A stretch of DNA of 64,000 bases from Glaciecola sp965660815. Lineage in GTDB: Bacteria > Pseudomonadota > Gammaproteobacteria > Enterobacterales > Alteromonadaceae. The stretch is taken from positions 110,933-174,932 of the forward strand of contig CBFIBG010000005.1 in the NCBI GenBank assembly GCA_965660815.1. Direction: 5' to 3'. Made by a program: the position numbers and the translations under genes. Positions 35,884 through 44,581 of this stretch are shown piece after piece; position 1 is the stretch's first letter; every line of letters begins with the position of its first letter. The notes below the pieces were generated by a model. It saw only the letters and a list, made by a program, of their open reading frames with translations. It searched no databases and was not told the origin of the DNA.

Positions 35884-36140
35884 ATTAGTTTAACTGATCC
35901 AATGTTGATGTTGTTTTTAAAGTTAGTATTGTAGTCTAGTTGCTATATCAGTGTAAAAGAAACTTGCATTTGAACATGAGTTTTTCTATTTTCAAGCAAT
36001 ACCTTTTCACAAACCCATATGCCTTTGTATGTGATTCGCTGTAAATGCGTGAATATAATAAGATTGCAGATCAGATAAAGAGTCGACAGCGCACCAAGCG
36101 GCCAAGAGCAAATTAGAATTTAAAACGAGTAGAGCCCTAT

Positions 36141-37163
36141 ATGAAATCAATGAGTTTAAGAGATATTGCCACAAAATTAGAGGCAAAGTTGCAAGGAGAC
36201 GGTGACATCCTAATTACAGAGATGGCTAATCTTACTACGGCAAAGCCACATCAATTAGCATTTTTAGCCAATCCTAAATTTAAACACGACTTAGAAACAA
36301 CAGAAGCTGGTGGCGTCTTACTCAAATCTGATGATGCTGAAAGCTTTGCAGGTAACGCGATAATTGTTGATGATCCTTACGCCGCTTTTGCTCGAGCTAG
36401 CCAACTATTAGACACCACGCCGGTTCAAGCCTCAGGTATCGATAGCAGCGCATCGATAAGTCGTTCAGCCGTTATTGGTGAAGGCGTGAGTGTTGGAGCT
36501 GGTGCGGTGATCTTAGATGGGGCAATGATTGGCGCTAATTCAGTAATAGGGCCTAATTGCTTTATTGGTGAACAAGCCGAGCTTGGAGAAAATGTAAATT
36601 TAAGAGCAAATGTTACCATATATCACAAGGTCCAGCTTCAAGATCGAGTATCTATCCATAGCGGCACTGTAGTGGGCAGTGATGGTTTTGGATATGCCAA
36701 CGAAAAAGGGAGTTGGGTTAAAATACCCCAAACCGGCACTGTCATTATTGGTGCAGACACTGAAATTGGCTCCAATACTTGCATTGACAGAGGGACATTA
36801 GACAACACCATAATTGGCAACAATTGTATAATTGATAATCTGGTACACATCGCTCATAACTGTATCATTGGTGATCATTCCTGCATTTGCGGGACCGTTG
36901 GCATGGCGGGCAGCGTCAATATCGGTAAGCACGTTATTATTGCAGGACAGTGCGCTATTAACGGGCATATTAGTATTTGCGATAACGTTCAACTCACTGG
37001 CTGCACCATGGTAACGTCCAATATTACTGAGCCTGGTGTCTACTCTTCAGGTATCCCAGCCCAACCAAACAGAGATTGGCGCAAAAACACGGTGCACGCA
37101 CGTCAACTTACCAAAATGGCGAATCGAATTAAGACACTTGAGAAGGCGCTTGAAAATAAATAA
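36141..37163 (+). CDS. lpxD: UDP-3-O-(3-hydroxyacyl)glucosamine N-acyltransferase LpxD
   Basis: Adds the N-linked 3-hydroxyacyl chain in lipid A synthesis. It has an N-terminal uridine-binding domain (about 1-100, LTTAKPHQLAFLANPKF...DDPYAAFARASQLLD), a left-handed beta helix of hexapeptide repeats (about 100-300), and a C-terminal helix ending MANRIKTLEKALE. The catalytic His239 lies in LVHIAHNCIIGD at the same number as in E. coli. TVVGSDGFGYANEKGSWVKIPQTG and ITEPGVYSSGIPAQPN are highly conserved. The gene stands alone between ettA and glyA and not in the usual bamA-skp-lpxD-fabZ-lpxA cluster, so it may be a second copy or a moved gene. Confidence 0.94.
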   Translation: MKSMSLRDIATKLEAKLQGDGDILITEMANLTTAKPHQLAFLANPKFKHDLETTEAGGVLLKSDDAESFAGNAIIVDDPYAAFARASQLLDTTPVQASGIDSSASISRSAVIGEGVSVGAGAVILDGAMIGANSVIGPNCFIGEQAELGENVNLRANVTIYHKVQLQDRVSIHSGTVVGSDGFGYANEKGSWVKIPQTGTVIIGADTEIGSNTCIDRGTLDNTIIGNNCIIDNLVHIAHNCIIGDHSCICGTVGMAGSVNIGKHVIIAGQCAINGHISICDNVQLTGCTMVTSNITEPGVYSSGIPAQPNRDWRKNTVHARQLTKMANRIKTLEKALENK

Positions 37164-37328
37164 GAACGCCACCTTAGCGGTTAATTTGGAAATTTTACAG
37201 TTCGACTAACGTTTATTCATTATGTGGCTATACAAATATTATAAAACATATACAATACACGCGTTTTTTAAAGCGGGTATTGTAATACGTACAACTGTCT
37301 AATAGCCCAGATGAATTAAGGAGCCCCC

Positions 37329-38585
37329 ATGCTTTCACGCAATATGAACATCGCAGATTTTGACCCAGAATTGTCAGCGGCGATGGAAGCCGAAAAACGT
37401 CGTCAAGAGCATCATATTGAACTTATCGCTTCAGAGAACTATTGCAGTCCTCGTGTGCTGGAGGCTCAGGGCTCCCAGTTGACTAACAAATATGCTGAAG
37501 GCTACCCTGGCAAAAGATATTACGGTGGTTGTGAGCACGTGGATGTTGCAGAGGACCTTGCTATAGAAAGAGCAAAAGAATTGTTTGGCGCTGAGTATGC
37601 AAATGTGCAGCCGCATTCTGGGTCACAAGCAAACACCGCTGTATTTATGGCACTTATTGAAGCAAACGATACAGTTTTGGGGATGAGTTTGGCCGATGGT
37701 GGGCATTTGACTCATGGTTCTCATGTGAATTTTTCGGGCAAAACTTATAATGCGGTTCAATATGGTCTGCACCCAGAAACAGGCATAATTGATTACGATA
37801 AAGTTGAAGAACTCGCTTTAGAGCACAAGCCAAAGTTAATTATTGGTGGATTCTCTGCTTACTCTGGCGTTGTGGATTGGGCCAAATTTAGAGAGATTGC
37901 CGATAAGGTAGGCGCTTATTTGTTAGTTGACATGGCTCATGTAGCAGGCTTAGTTGCCGCTGGCATTTACCCAAGCCCGATTAAACACGCCCATGTAGTC
38001 ACTACTACGACTCATAAAACCTTGGCAGGCCCCCGCGGTGGTTTGATCTTGTCAGCGTGTGGCGATGAAACCATCTATAAAAAGCTAAATAGCTCAGTAT
38101 TTCCTGGTAACCAAGGCGGACCTTTGTGTCATGTGATTGCAGCGAAAGCGGTCGCATTTAAAGAAGCGTTGGCTCCTGAATTTAAAACATATCAACAACA
38201 AGTCTTAAAAAATGCCAAAGCTATGTGCAACGTGCTTCAGGAAAGAGGATATAAAGTGGTCTCTAACGGCACGGAAAACCATTTATTTTTGTTGGATTTA
38301 ATCGACAAAGATATTACAGGAAAAGACGCAGACGCATCACTGGGTCGTGCTAACATTACTGTAAATAAAAATTCAGTGCCTAACGATCCCCGTTCTCCTT
38401 TTGTGACCAGTGGGCTTAGAATAGGTACCCCAGCCATTACCAGACGTGGTTTTAACGAAGCTGAGGCCGAGCAGGTTGCTAACTGGATCTGTGACGTGTT
38501 GGATAACATGGGCGATGAAAGTGTGGTAGATAGCGTAAGAGAGCAAGTTGTTGCGCTTTGCGACAAACATCCTGTCTACGGCTAG
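37329..38585 (+). CDS. glyA: Serine hydroxymethyltransferase
   Basis: PLP enzyme interconverting serine and glycine with tetrahydrofolate, the main one-carbon source. The PLP lysine is Lys230 in VVTTTTHKTLAGPRGG. Other conserved segments are ELIASENYCSPRVLEAQGSQLTNKYAEGYPGKRYYGGCE and RIGTPAITRRGFNEAEA. The length of 418 matches E. coli (417). AAGGAG lies 6 nt before the ATG. A strong terminator follows at 38601, so it is probably a single-gene unit. Confidence 0.98.
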   Translation: MLSRNMNIADFDPELSAAMEAEKRRQEHHIELIASENYCSPRVLEAQGSQLTNKYAEGYPGKRYYGGCEHVDVAEDLAIERAKELFGAEYANVQPHSGSQANTAVFMALIEANDTVLGMSLADGGHLTHGSHVNFSGKTYNAVQYGLHPETGIIDYDKVEELALEHKPKLIIGGFSAYSGVVDWAKFREIADKVGAYLLVDMAHVAGLVAAGIYPSPIKHAHVVTTTTHKTLAGPRGGLILSACGDETIYKKLNSSVFPGNQGGPLCHVIAAKAVAFKEALAPEFKTYQQQVLKNAKAMCNVLQERGYKVVSNGTENHLFLLDLIDKDITGKDADASLGRANITVNKNSVPNDPRSPFVTSGLRIGTPAITRRGFNEAEAEQVANWICDVLDNMGDESVVDSVREQVVALCDKHPVYG

Positions 38586-38600
38586 GCCAAGAAAAGACCC

Positions 38601-38631
38601 AAAAAAGTAGCTGTATAGGCTACTTTTTTTT
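38601..38631 (+). terminator. Rho-independent terminator after glyA
   Basis: AAAAAAGTAGC (38601-38611) pairs with GCTACTTTTTT (38619-38629) over 11 bp with a 7-nt loop, and more T follow. It begins 16 bp after the glyA stop. Confidence 0.9.
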
Positions 38632-38685
38632 ACCTGGAATTTAGCCAAGCATATTGAGATAAATTGCGTAGATATTTATTGGACT

Positions 38686-38757
38686 AGCAAGTGGAATAGC
38701 AAGTGGAATAGCAAGTGAAATAGGAAGTGCAATATGAAGTGCAATATGAAGTGCCAT
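38686..38757. repeat. Six tandem copies of a 12-bp repeat
   Basis: Units read AGCAAGTGGAAT, AGCAAGTGGAAT, AGCAAGTGAAAT, AGGAAGTGCAAT, ATGAAGTGCAAT and ATGAAGTGCCAT, followed by a partial AAGTGCG. The first two are identical and the later ones drift, as in a minisatellite. The array lies between the glyA terminator and nrdR, about 95 bp before nrdR. No frame across it belongs to a recognisable gene. Confidence 0.9.
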
Positions 38758-38851
38758 AAGTGCGATTAGCTCTGTTAAATTTAGGCACTTTTTGACGTTT
38801 CTGGTTATAATACGTTTGTAAGAACGCCCTCTAATTGAATGGAAATGTTAC

Positions 38852-39304
38852 ATGTTTTGCCCATTTTGCAATGCTCAAGAAACAAAAGTTATTGATTCAC
38901 GATTGGTCGCCGGTGGTGAGCAAATACGAAGACGCCGACAATGTATTGAGTGCTCAGAAAGGTACACTACCTTTGAGATTGCCGAGTTAGTGATGCCAAA
39001 AGTCATTAAACGAGATGAAACACGGGAACCTTTTAACGAAGATAAACTTACCGCGGGATTGGCAAGAGCGTTGGAAAAACGCCCTGTTAGTACAGAAGAC
39101 GTTGAAAAAGCCATCAATCGAATAAAGTCTGAGTTACGAGCTACGGGAGAACGAGAAGTGAGCAGTGAATTAATAGGCGAATTAATTATGAAGGCATTAA
39201 AAAAGTTGGATAAAGTCGCCTATGTAAGATTTGCATCGGTTTATCGTTCGTTTGAAGACGTTAGAGAGTTTGGTGAAGAAATCGCTAGATTGGCTGATGA
39301 TTGA
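38852..39304 (+). CDS. nrdR: Transcriptional repressor NrdR
   Basis: Represses ribonucleotide reductase genes when dATP is high. A zinc ribbon at the N-terminus uses Cys3, Cys6, Cys31 and Cys34 (MFCPFCNAQETKVIDSR...RRRRQCIECSERYTTFE). The ATP-cone domain spans about 49-139 (KVIKRDETREPFNEDKLTAGLARALEKRPV). The length of 150 is typical (149 in E. coli). It is the first gene of the nrdR-rib block, 92 bp before ribD, a conserved neighbour. Confidence 0.97.
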   Translation: MFCPFCNAQETKVIDSRLVAGGEQIRRRRQCIECSERYTTFEIAELVMPKVIKRDETREPFNEDKLTAGLARALEKRPVSTEDVEKAINRIKSELRATGEREVSSELIGELIMKALKKLDKVAYVRFASVYRSFEDVREFGEEIARLADD

Positions 39305-39396
39305 TATGCGATTGACCTGCAGTGTTGTTTCTGTTTATCTGAATAATAATGTATCGCGGCATCATGTGCTTTTACTTACATAGGCCTTTACAGTAA

Positions 39397-40536
39397 ATGG
39401 CTGACACTTTTAACAACACATTTACTGCGCAAGACGCAACATTTATGGCTAGAGCATTAAGGTTAGCTGAAAATGGCACTTATTCCACCACCCCTAACCC
39501 CCAAGTGGGATGTGTCATTGTCGACCAACATAACAAAATAGTGGGAGAGGGTTTCCATCAAACAGCTGGGCAACCTCATGCCGAAGTATTCGCTCTGAGA
39601 CAAGCTGCAGAACGCGCTAAAGATGCAACAGCCTATGTCACTCTTGAACCTTGCTCCCATACTAATCGCACTCCACCTTGCGCCTTGGCACTCATCAAAG
39701 CGGGTATCAAAAAGGTTGTCATTAGCGCAACTGATCCTAACCCTAAAGTCAGTGGTGGAGGCATAAGCTTACTCAAAAACGCAGGAATAGACGTCCAAAC
39801 AGGTTTGTTGGCATCGACATCACAATCACAGAACACATTCTTTTTCCACAGAATGAGAGAAAACCGACCTTTTGTGACAGTTAAATTAGCCTCAAGCCTA
39901 GATGGTAAAACGGCTTTATTCAACGGCCAAAGCAAATGGATCACATCAGCGCAATCAAGGGCTGATGTACAAAAAATGCGAGCCACCGCCTGTGCTATTT
40001 TGACCGGTGCAGATACGGTATTGGCCGATAATCCGAATATGACGCTAAGAGCTGGCGAATTACCAGAATCAATTAATCAGCAATTAAATGCCCGAGCACG
40101 TCCTTTATTAAGGGTGATAGTGGATGGTAAAAACAGACTAAAGCAGTCGAGTTATCGAATATTTGATCAGAATATTGCGCCTTCCATTGTATATAATCTT
40201 AATCATAACCCTGAAGTTTCTCGCCAGTTACAAGCACAGCTTCCTGCTTCTAACGACAACTTTGTATGTTTAAGTGCCTTATTAACAGACCTTGCCACTA
40301 AACAAGAAGTCAACCATATGTGGGTTGAAGCTGGACAATCGCTTTGCGGCGCACTAATAGCTCAAAATTTAGTAGACAGATTAGTCCTATATCAAGCACC
40401 AGTTATTCTTGGTGATAAAGCAAAAGGATTATTCAACACCGCTGAACTGTTGGAGTTGAATGACGCGAAACGTTTGACCTTAACTGAGCATATTAAAATA
40501 GGGCCAGACATTAAAATGGTATTTTCGTTTACCTAA
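39397..40536 (+). CDS. ribD: Bifunctional riboflavin deaminase/reductase RibD
   Basis: Carries out the second and third steps of riboflavin synthesis. The N-terminal deaminase domain has the zinc motif PHAEV (His61, Glu63) and PCSHTNRTPPC (Cys86, Cys95). The C-terminal reductase domain begins near 150 (FVTVKLASSLDGKTALFNGQSKWITSAQSR) and ends LYQAPVILGDKAKGLF. Its 379 residues compare with 367 in E. coli. No strong ribosome binding site precedes the ATG. It is followed by ribE after 174 bp; no FMN riboswitch is visible between them. Confidence 0.96.
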   Translation: MADTFNNTFTAQDATFMARALRLAENGTYSTTPNPQVGCVIVDQHNKIVGEGFHQTAGQPHAEVFALRQAAERAKDATAYVTLEPCSHTNRTPPCALALIKAGIKKVVISATDPNPKVSGGGISLLKNAGIDVQTGLLASTSQSQNTFFFHRMRENRPFVTVKLASSLDGKTALFNGQSKWITSAQSRADVQKMRATACAILTGADTVLADNPNMTLRAGELPESINQQLNARARPLLRVIVDGKNRLKQSSYRIFDQNIAPSIVYNLNHNPEVSRQLQAQLPASNDNFVCLSALLTDLATKQEVNHMWVEAGQSLCGALIAQNLVDRLVLYQAPVILGDKAKGLFNTAELLELNDAKRLTLTEHIKIGPDIKMVFSFT

Positions 40537-40710
40537 CTCTCACACCAGTATCTATTCCGCGAGCAGTTGTAATACTGATTTTGACAATGCGTATACCAAA
40601 TTAACCTTTACAACATTAAAAATAAAAGGACTGTGTAAACCAATTTTGTTAATCTATAACGTTAAGCTTTGAGTAACTAAAGCAGGCGAAAATCTAAAAT
40701 AAGAGTACAT

Positions 40711-41373
40711 ATGTTTACTGGAATTATTGAAGCAACAGGCACAATTACAAAGTTAGATGACTTAGGCGATAACTACAGACTTGTAGTTGACACAAATAAA
40801 CTCGATATGTCAGATGTCAAGCTTGGTGATAGCATTGCCACAAGCGGCGTTTGTCTCACGGTTGTGGATATGACTGCCCAATCGTACTCAGCTGATGTTT
40901 CAGCAGAAACCATCAAATATACTGGCTTTGCGAACTACAAAGTGGGCCATCAAGTAAATCTTGAAAAAGCGATGCGGGCCGATAGCCGATTTGGCGGACA
41001 CATAGTGAGCGGACATGTTGATGGCGTCGGTGCAGTGGAGCGAATCAATAAGCATAGCAATTACGTTGAAATTTGGGTTAAAGCACCAGATGAGCTTGCA
41101 AAATATATTGCGCATAAGGGGTCCATAACGGTAGATGGCGTGAGTTTGACGGTAAATGAAGTAGACGGCTCGTCATTCATGCTTTGGCTTATACCTCATA
41201 CATTGCATGAGACTGTGATAGGAGACTATAAGGTTGGTACGAGTGTCAACTTAGAGGTAGATGTTGTGGCCCGTTACCTTGAGCGCTTATTAATGAAAGG
41301 CGCAGCGCAGTCGGACAGCAAACCAACGGACATAAGTATGAGTTTACTAGCGGAGCACGGTTACTTAAAATAA
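40711..41373 (+). CDS. ribE: Riboflavin synthase alpha chain
   Basis: Dismutates two molecules of 6,7-dimethyl-8-ribityllumazine to riboflavin. Two lumazine-binding repeats are visible. The first begins MFTGIIEATGTI and includes GVCLTVVDM and SAETIKYT; the second includes GGHIVSGHVDGVG, SITVDGVSLTVNEVDG and IPHTLHETV. The length of 220 is typical. E. coli calls this gene ribC; ribE is used here for riboflavin synthase. It lies between ribD and the ribB-type gene, all on the plus strand. Confidence 0.95.
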   Translation: MFTGIIEATGTITKLDDLGDNYRLVVDTNKLDMSDVKLGDSIATSGVCLTVVDMTAQSYSADVSAETIKYTGFANYKVGHQVNLEKAMRADSRFGGHIVSGHVDGVGAVERINKHSNYVEIWVKAPDELAKYIAHKGSITVDGVSLTVNEVDGSSFMLWLIPHTLHETVIGDYKVGTSVNLEVDVVARYLERLLMKGAAQSDSKPTDISMSLLAEHGYLK

Positions 41374-41481
41374 GTAAAATTAACCTTGGATATGGGGCAA
41401 TTTTTCACTAGCCCAATCTTTAAAAACGGTCAAGCGTTATAACTGTCGAGCATTTTTGACTTGGCCTTTACAGAGTTTTTT

Positions 41482-42603
41482 ATGGCACTAAATACAACAG
41501 CAGAAATTATAGAAGATATTAAACAGGGAAAGATGGTCATTTTAATGGACGATGAGGATCGTGAGAATGAAGGCGATTTGATAATGGCGGCGGAGTTCGT
41601 TACGCCAGAAGCCATCAATTTTATGGTCACTCACGCAAGAGGACTGGTCTGTTTACCGATGACAGTAGAGCGTTGTAAACGCCTGCGACTTCCTCTTATG
41701 GTTGACAACAACGGAGCGCAATTTTCCACTAACTTTACGGTTTCCATTGAAGCTTCAGAAGGGGTAACGACCGGTATTTCTGCGGCCGACCGGGCCAAAA
41801 CAATATTGGCCGCGGTAAATAAAGACGCCACCAGCGATGATATCGTTCAGCCTGGCCATATTTTCCCTCTTATTGCGAAAGAAGGAGGTGTATTAAATCG
41901 AGCCGGTCATACTGAAGCAGGTGTCGACCTTGCAAGACTGGCAGGATGTGAGCCAGCTTCTGTTATCGTCGAAATTTTAAATGAAGACGGAACCATGGCT
42001 CGACGCCCAGAGCTTGAAGAGTTTGCTAAGAAACACAATTTAAAAGTCGGCACAATTGCGGATTTGATTGAATATCGCAACCTAAATGAAACCACGATTG
42101 AGAAAGTTGCTACTTGTAAGCTACCTACCCATTTTGGTGATTTCGACCTAATTACATATAAAGACGTTATTGATGAGCAAATCCATTTTGCGTTGAAAAA
42201 AGACCCTATTGATAAGAGCAAACCTGCTTTAGTAAGAGTTCACCTGCACAACACACTAAGTGACCTATTAGGCTCAACGAGAGCAATTAATCGGTCTATG
42301 CCGTTGCATAAAGCAATGCAAAAAATATCCGAAGAAGGCGGTGTCATTGTTATCTTAGGTAAGAAAGAAGATTTAATCGCACAGGTAAAGCAGTTTGAAG
42401 CTGAAGATAACGACCAAGTTGCAAAGAGTAAGACTTGGAAAGGTTCATCGCGAACCGTCGGTGTGGGTAGTCAGATTTTGGCTAATTTAGGGATCAGTAA
42501 AATGCGCTTACTGAGCAAACCGATAAAATATTCGGCTTTGTCTGGGTATGGTCTAGAAGTCGTAGAATACGTATACGAAGACGACGAATCCATTACAGAG
42601 TAG
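41482..42603 (+). CDS. ribB: 3,4-dihydroxy-2-butanone-4-phosphate synthase with degenerate GTP cyclohydrolase II half (RibBX type)
   Basis: The N-terminal half (to about residue 205) is a complete DHBP synthase: DDEDRENEGDLIMAAE, THARGLVCLPM, GHIFPLIAKEGGVLNRAGHTEAGVDLARLAG. The C-terminal half has RibA-like layout (FGDFDLITYKDVIDEQIHFAL, VRVHLHNTLSDLLGSTRAINR, RTVGVGSQILANLGISKMRLLSK), but the zinc cysteines and the GDxxGSxRCDC segment of active GTP cyclohydrolase II are missing. That half is therefore probably not a cyclohydrolase, and a separate ribA is expected elsewhere. The frame is open from TTG 41461, but ATG 41482 fits the family N-terminus. Confidence 0.9.
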   Translation: MALNTTAEIIEDIKQGKMVILMDDEDRENEGDLIMAAEFVTPEAINFMVTHARGLVCLPMTVERCKRLRLPLMVDNNGAQFSTNFTVSIEASEGVTTGISAADRAKTILAAVNKDATSDDIVQPGHIFPLIAKEGGVLNRAGHTEAGVDLARLAGCEPASVIVEILNEDGTMARRPELEEFAKKHNLKVGTIADLIEYRNLNETTIEKVATCKLPTHFGDFDLITYKDVIDEQIHFALKKDPIDKSKPALVRVHLHNTLSDLLGSTRAINRSMPLHKAMQKISEEGGVIVILGKKEDLIAQVKQFEAEDNDQVAKSKTWKGSSRTVGVGSQILANLGISKMRLLSKPIKYSALSGYGLEVVEYVYEDDESITE

Positions 42604-42658
42604 TTTTTTAAATCTACAACAATTGGCTATAAAAAGTCGCGTGCAATCTCATAGTGTA

Positions 42659-42667
42659 TGATATACT
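42659..42667 (+). promoter_or_regulatory. Extended -10 promoter upstream of ribH
   Basis: TGATATACT matches TGnTATAAT with the -10 hexamer TATACT at 42662-42667. It is followed by G+C-rich TCGCGCC. It lies 31 bp upstream of the ribH ATG. No good -35 hexamer is at 16-18 bp, as is common for extended -10 promoters. Confidence 0.4.
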
Positions 42668-42698
42668 TCGCGCCGTTTTTTCCTAGGAGAACCTATTT

Positions 42699-43175
42699 AT
42701 GAAAGTGATTGAAGGTAATATACGTGCTACCGGTAAAAAGTTCGCTATTTTAGTCGCGAGATTTAATAGTTTTGTGGTTGAAAGTTTGCTAGATGGTGCA
42801 ATAGATACGCTAGAGCGACATGGCGAAATCAATCCTGATGACATCACCGTAATTAGAGTGCCTGGTGCTTACGAACTGCCTTTGGTGGCGAAAAAGGCAG
42901 CGCAGTCTGACAAATTTGACGGCATTATCGCGTTAGGCGCGGTTATTAGAGGCGGCACCCCACATTTTGACTTTGTCGCCGGCGAATGCAATAAAGGTCT
43001 GGCTCAAGTATCATTAGACTCAACTATACCGGTTGCTTTTGGGGTGATTACCACTGATACAATCGAACAGGCTATCGAGCGTTCAGGCACAAAGGCTGGC
43101 AATAAAGGTTCTGAAGCAGCGCTCTCCGCGCTGGAAATGGTTAATGTGATGTCGTCACTTGACGAGGCTTTGTAA
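42699..43175 (+). CDS. ribH: 6,7-dimethyl-8-ribityllumazine synthase
   Basis: Condenses the RibB and RibD products to lumazine, the substrate of riboflavin synthase, in an icosahedral shell. Hallmarks are FAILVARFNSFVVESLLDGAIDTL, VPGAYELPLVAKKAA, IALGAVIRGGTPHFDFVAGECNKGL and GVITTDTIEQAIERSGTKAGNKG. The length of 158 is typical. TAGGAG precedes the ATG by about 9 nt. The nusB GTG follows the stop codon directly, so the two are coupled. Confidence 0.97.
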   Translation: MKVIEGNIRATGKKFAILVARFNSFVVESLLDGAIDTLERHGEINPDDITVIRVPGAYELPLVAKKAAQSDKFDGIIALGAVIRGGTPHFDFVAGECNKGLAQVSLDSTIPVAFGVITTDTIEQAIERSGTKAGNKGSEAALSALEMVNVMSSLDEAL

Positions 43176-43598
43176 GTGAAAGTTGCGTATAGAAAGCGAG
43201 CAAGAGTGCTTGCTGTACAAGCCTTATATGCATGGCTAATGAGCGGTAACGACATCAAGCAAGTTGAACTGTCGATTGCGACAACCAATGATATGAGTAA
43301 AGTCGACATGGAATACTTTCAGGCAATACTTGAAGGTGTAGCAGAGGACCCTGAAAAACTTGACCTGAAGTACAAGCCTTTTTTAGGACGCCTGCCTGAA
43401 GAGCTAGATCCTATCGAAAAGTGTATCCTTAGGCTCTCTACTTTTGAGTTAACAGAACGTCTGGACACGCCTTTTAAAGTGGTAATTAACGAATCCATTG
43501 AGTTAGCAAAAATGTTTGGTGCGGAAGAGAGTCATAAGTTTATCAACGGAGCATTAGATAAAGCCGTAAAATCTCTCAGAAAACATGAAAGATCTTAA
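43176..43598 (+). CDS. nusB: Transcription antitermination protein NusB
   Basis: Binds boxA RNA with S10 (NusE) and promotes read-through of rRNA operons. All-helical protein of 140 residues (139 in E. coli) with RKRARVLAVQALYAWLMSGND at the N-terminus and FELTERLDTPFKVVINESIELAKMFGAEESHKFINGALDKAVKSLR at the C-terminus. The GTG start abuts the ribH TAA with no gap. It is followed by thiL after 3 nt. The ribH-nusB-thiL-pgpA order is conserved in gammaproteobacteria. Confidence 0.97.
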   Translation: MKVAYRKRARVLAVQALYAWLMSGNDIKQVELSIATTNDMSKVDMEYFQAILEGVAEDPEKLDLKYKPFLGRLPEELDPIEKCILRLSTFELTERLDTPFKVVINESIELAKMFGAEESHKFINGALDKAVKSLRKHERS

Positions 43599-43601
43599 AT
43601 T

Positions 43602-44576
43602 TTGAACGAATTCTCCCTCATACAAAAATATTTTTATGATTCAAGTTTCAGTCGCAAAGACGTAATTGTCGGTGTAGGTGATGATGCTGCTGTTACTAAA
43701 GTTGCTGACAACCAGCTATTGGCCACCACTACAGATACATTAGTACAAGGTATTCACTTCCTTGAAAAATCAAGCCCAGAAGACATTGCGCACAAATCCA
43801 TTGCGGTAAATATGAGTGATTTGGCAGCGATGGGAGCAGAGCCAAGTTGGATAAGCTTGTCTTTGTCGTTACCAGATATAAATGAGCAATGGCTAGAGGC
43901 TTTTAGTAATAAAATTAAAGAGTTAACCGAGTATTACTCTGTAGAGCTTATCGGTGGAGACACGGTAAAAGGCCCTTTATCTATCACTATAACTGCACAA
44001 GGATTTGTTCCAGAACGCAGTGTAATAACTAGAAGCGGCGCACAAAATGGCGATTGGATTTTTGTGACAGGGACGCTTGGAGACGCTGGTGCGGGGTTAG
44101 ATGTACTCTCACAAAAACTAGTTGTCCAAGACTACGACGATAAGCAGTATTTAATCGATAGACATAGAAGGCCCACACCTAGAGTTATAGCAGGAACGGC
44201 GCTTCGTCGTTTGGCGACATCATGTATAGATATCTCAGACGGTCTTTTACAAGACGTGATGCATATTGCTAAGGCGTCGGACACAGGGGTAATGATTGAT
44301 CTCGACAAGTTGCCTATATCTGGAGCATTGGGTAGAAATGTCGCTAAACTGGACGACGCATTGAAATATGCTTGTATTTCTGGGGACGATTACGAGTTAC
44401 TATTTACAATATCTGAAGAACATAGAACTATAGCGCAAACGGCGCTTGATAGTTACTCAGTTCCGTATACTTGCATCGGGCAAATGACTGGCGCAGTCGG
44501 TAAGCTCGACTTAAGACTAGACGGTGAACGATTTGAGTTCTCTGATCTCAGTCATACTGGCTTTCAGCATTTCTGA
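43602..44576 (+). CDS. thiL: Thiamine-monophosphate kinase
   Basis: Phosphorylates thiamine monophosphate to the active diphosphate. The N-terminus MNEFSLIQKYF is followed by VGVGDDAAVTK (Mg/ATP-binding aspartates). TTDTLVQGIHFL, AVNMSDLAAMGAEPSWISLSLSLP and IGGDTVKGPLSITITAQG are AIRS/ThiL motifs, and CIDISDGLLQDVMHIAKASDTG is the C-terminal substrate-side motif. The TTG start at 43602 is 3 nt after the nusB stop. The length of 324 fits (325 in E. coli). Confidence 0.95.
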   Translation: MNEFSLIQKYFYDSSFSRKDVIVGVGDDAAVTKVADNQLLATTTDTLVQGIHFLEKSSPEDIAHKSIAVNMSDLAAMGAEPSWISLSLSLPDINEQWLEAFSNKIKELTEYYSVELIGGDTVKGPLSITITAQGFVPERSVITRSGAQNGDWIFVTGTLGDAGAGLDVLSQKLVVQDYDDKQYLIDRHRRPTPRVIAGTALRRLATSCIDISDGLLQDVMHIAKASDTGVMIDLDKLPISGALGRNVAKLDDALKYACISGDDYELLFTISEEHRTIAQTALDSYSVPYTCIGQMTGAVGKLDLRLDGERFEFSDLSHTGFQHF

Positions 44577-44581
44577 TTAAT

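Noticed and set aside
40537..41481. Search for an FMN riboswitch before ribE and the ribB gene
   Set aside because: The conserved RFN elements (AGGGGC-type segments and the multi-stem core) are not present in either gap.
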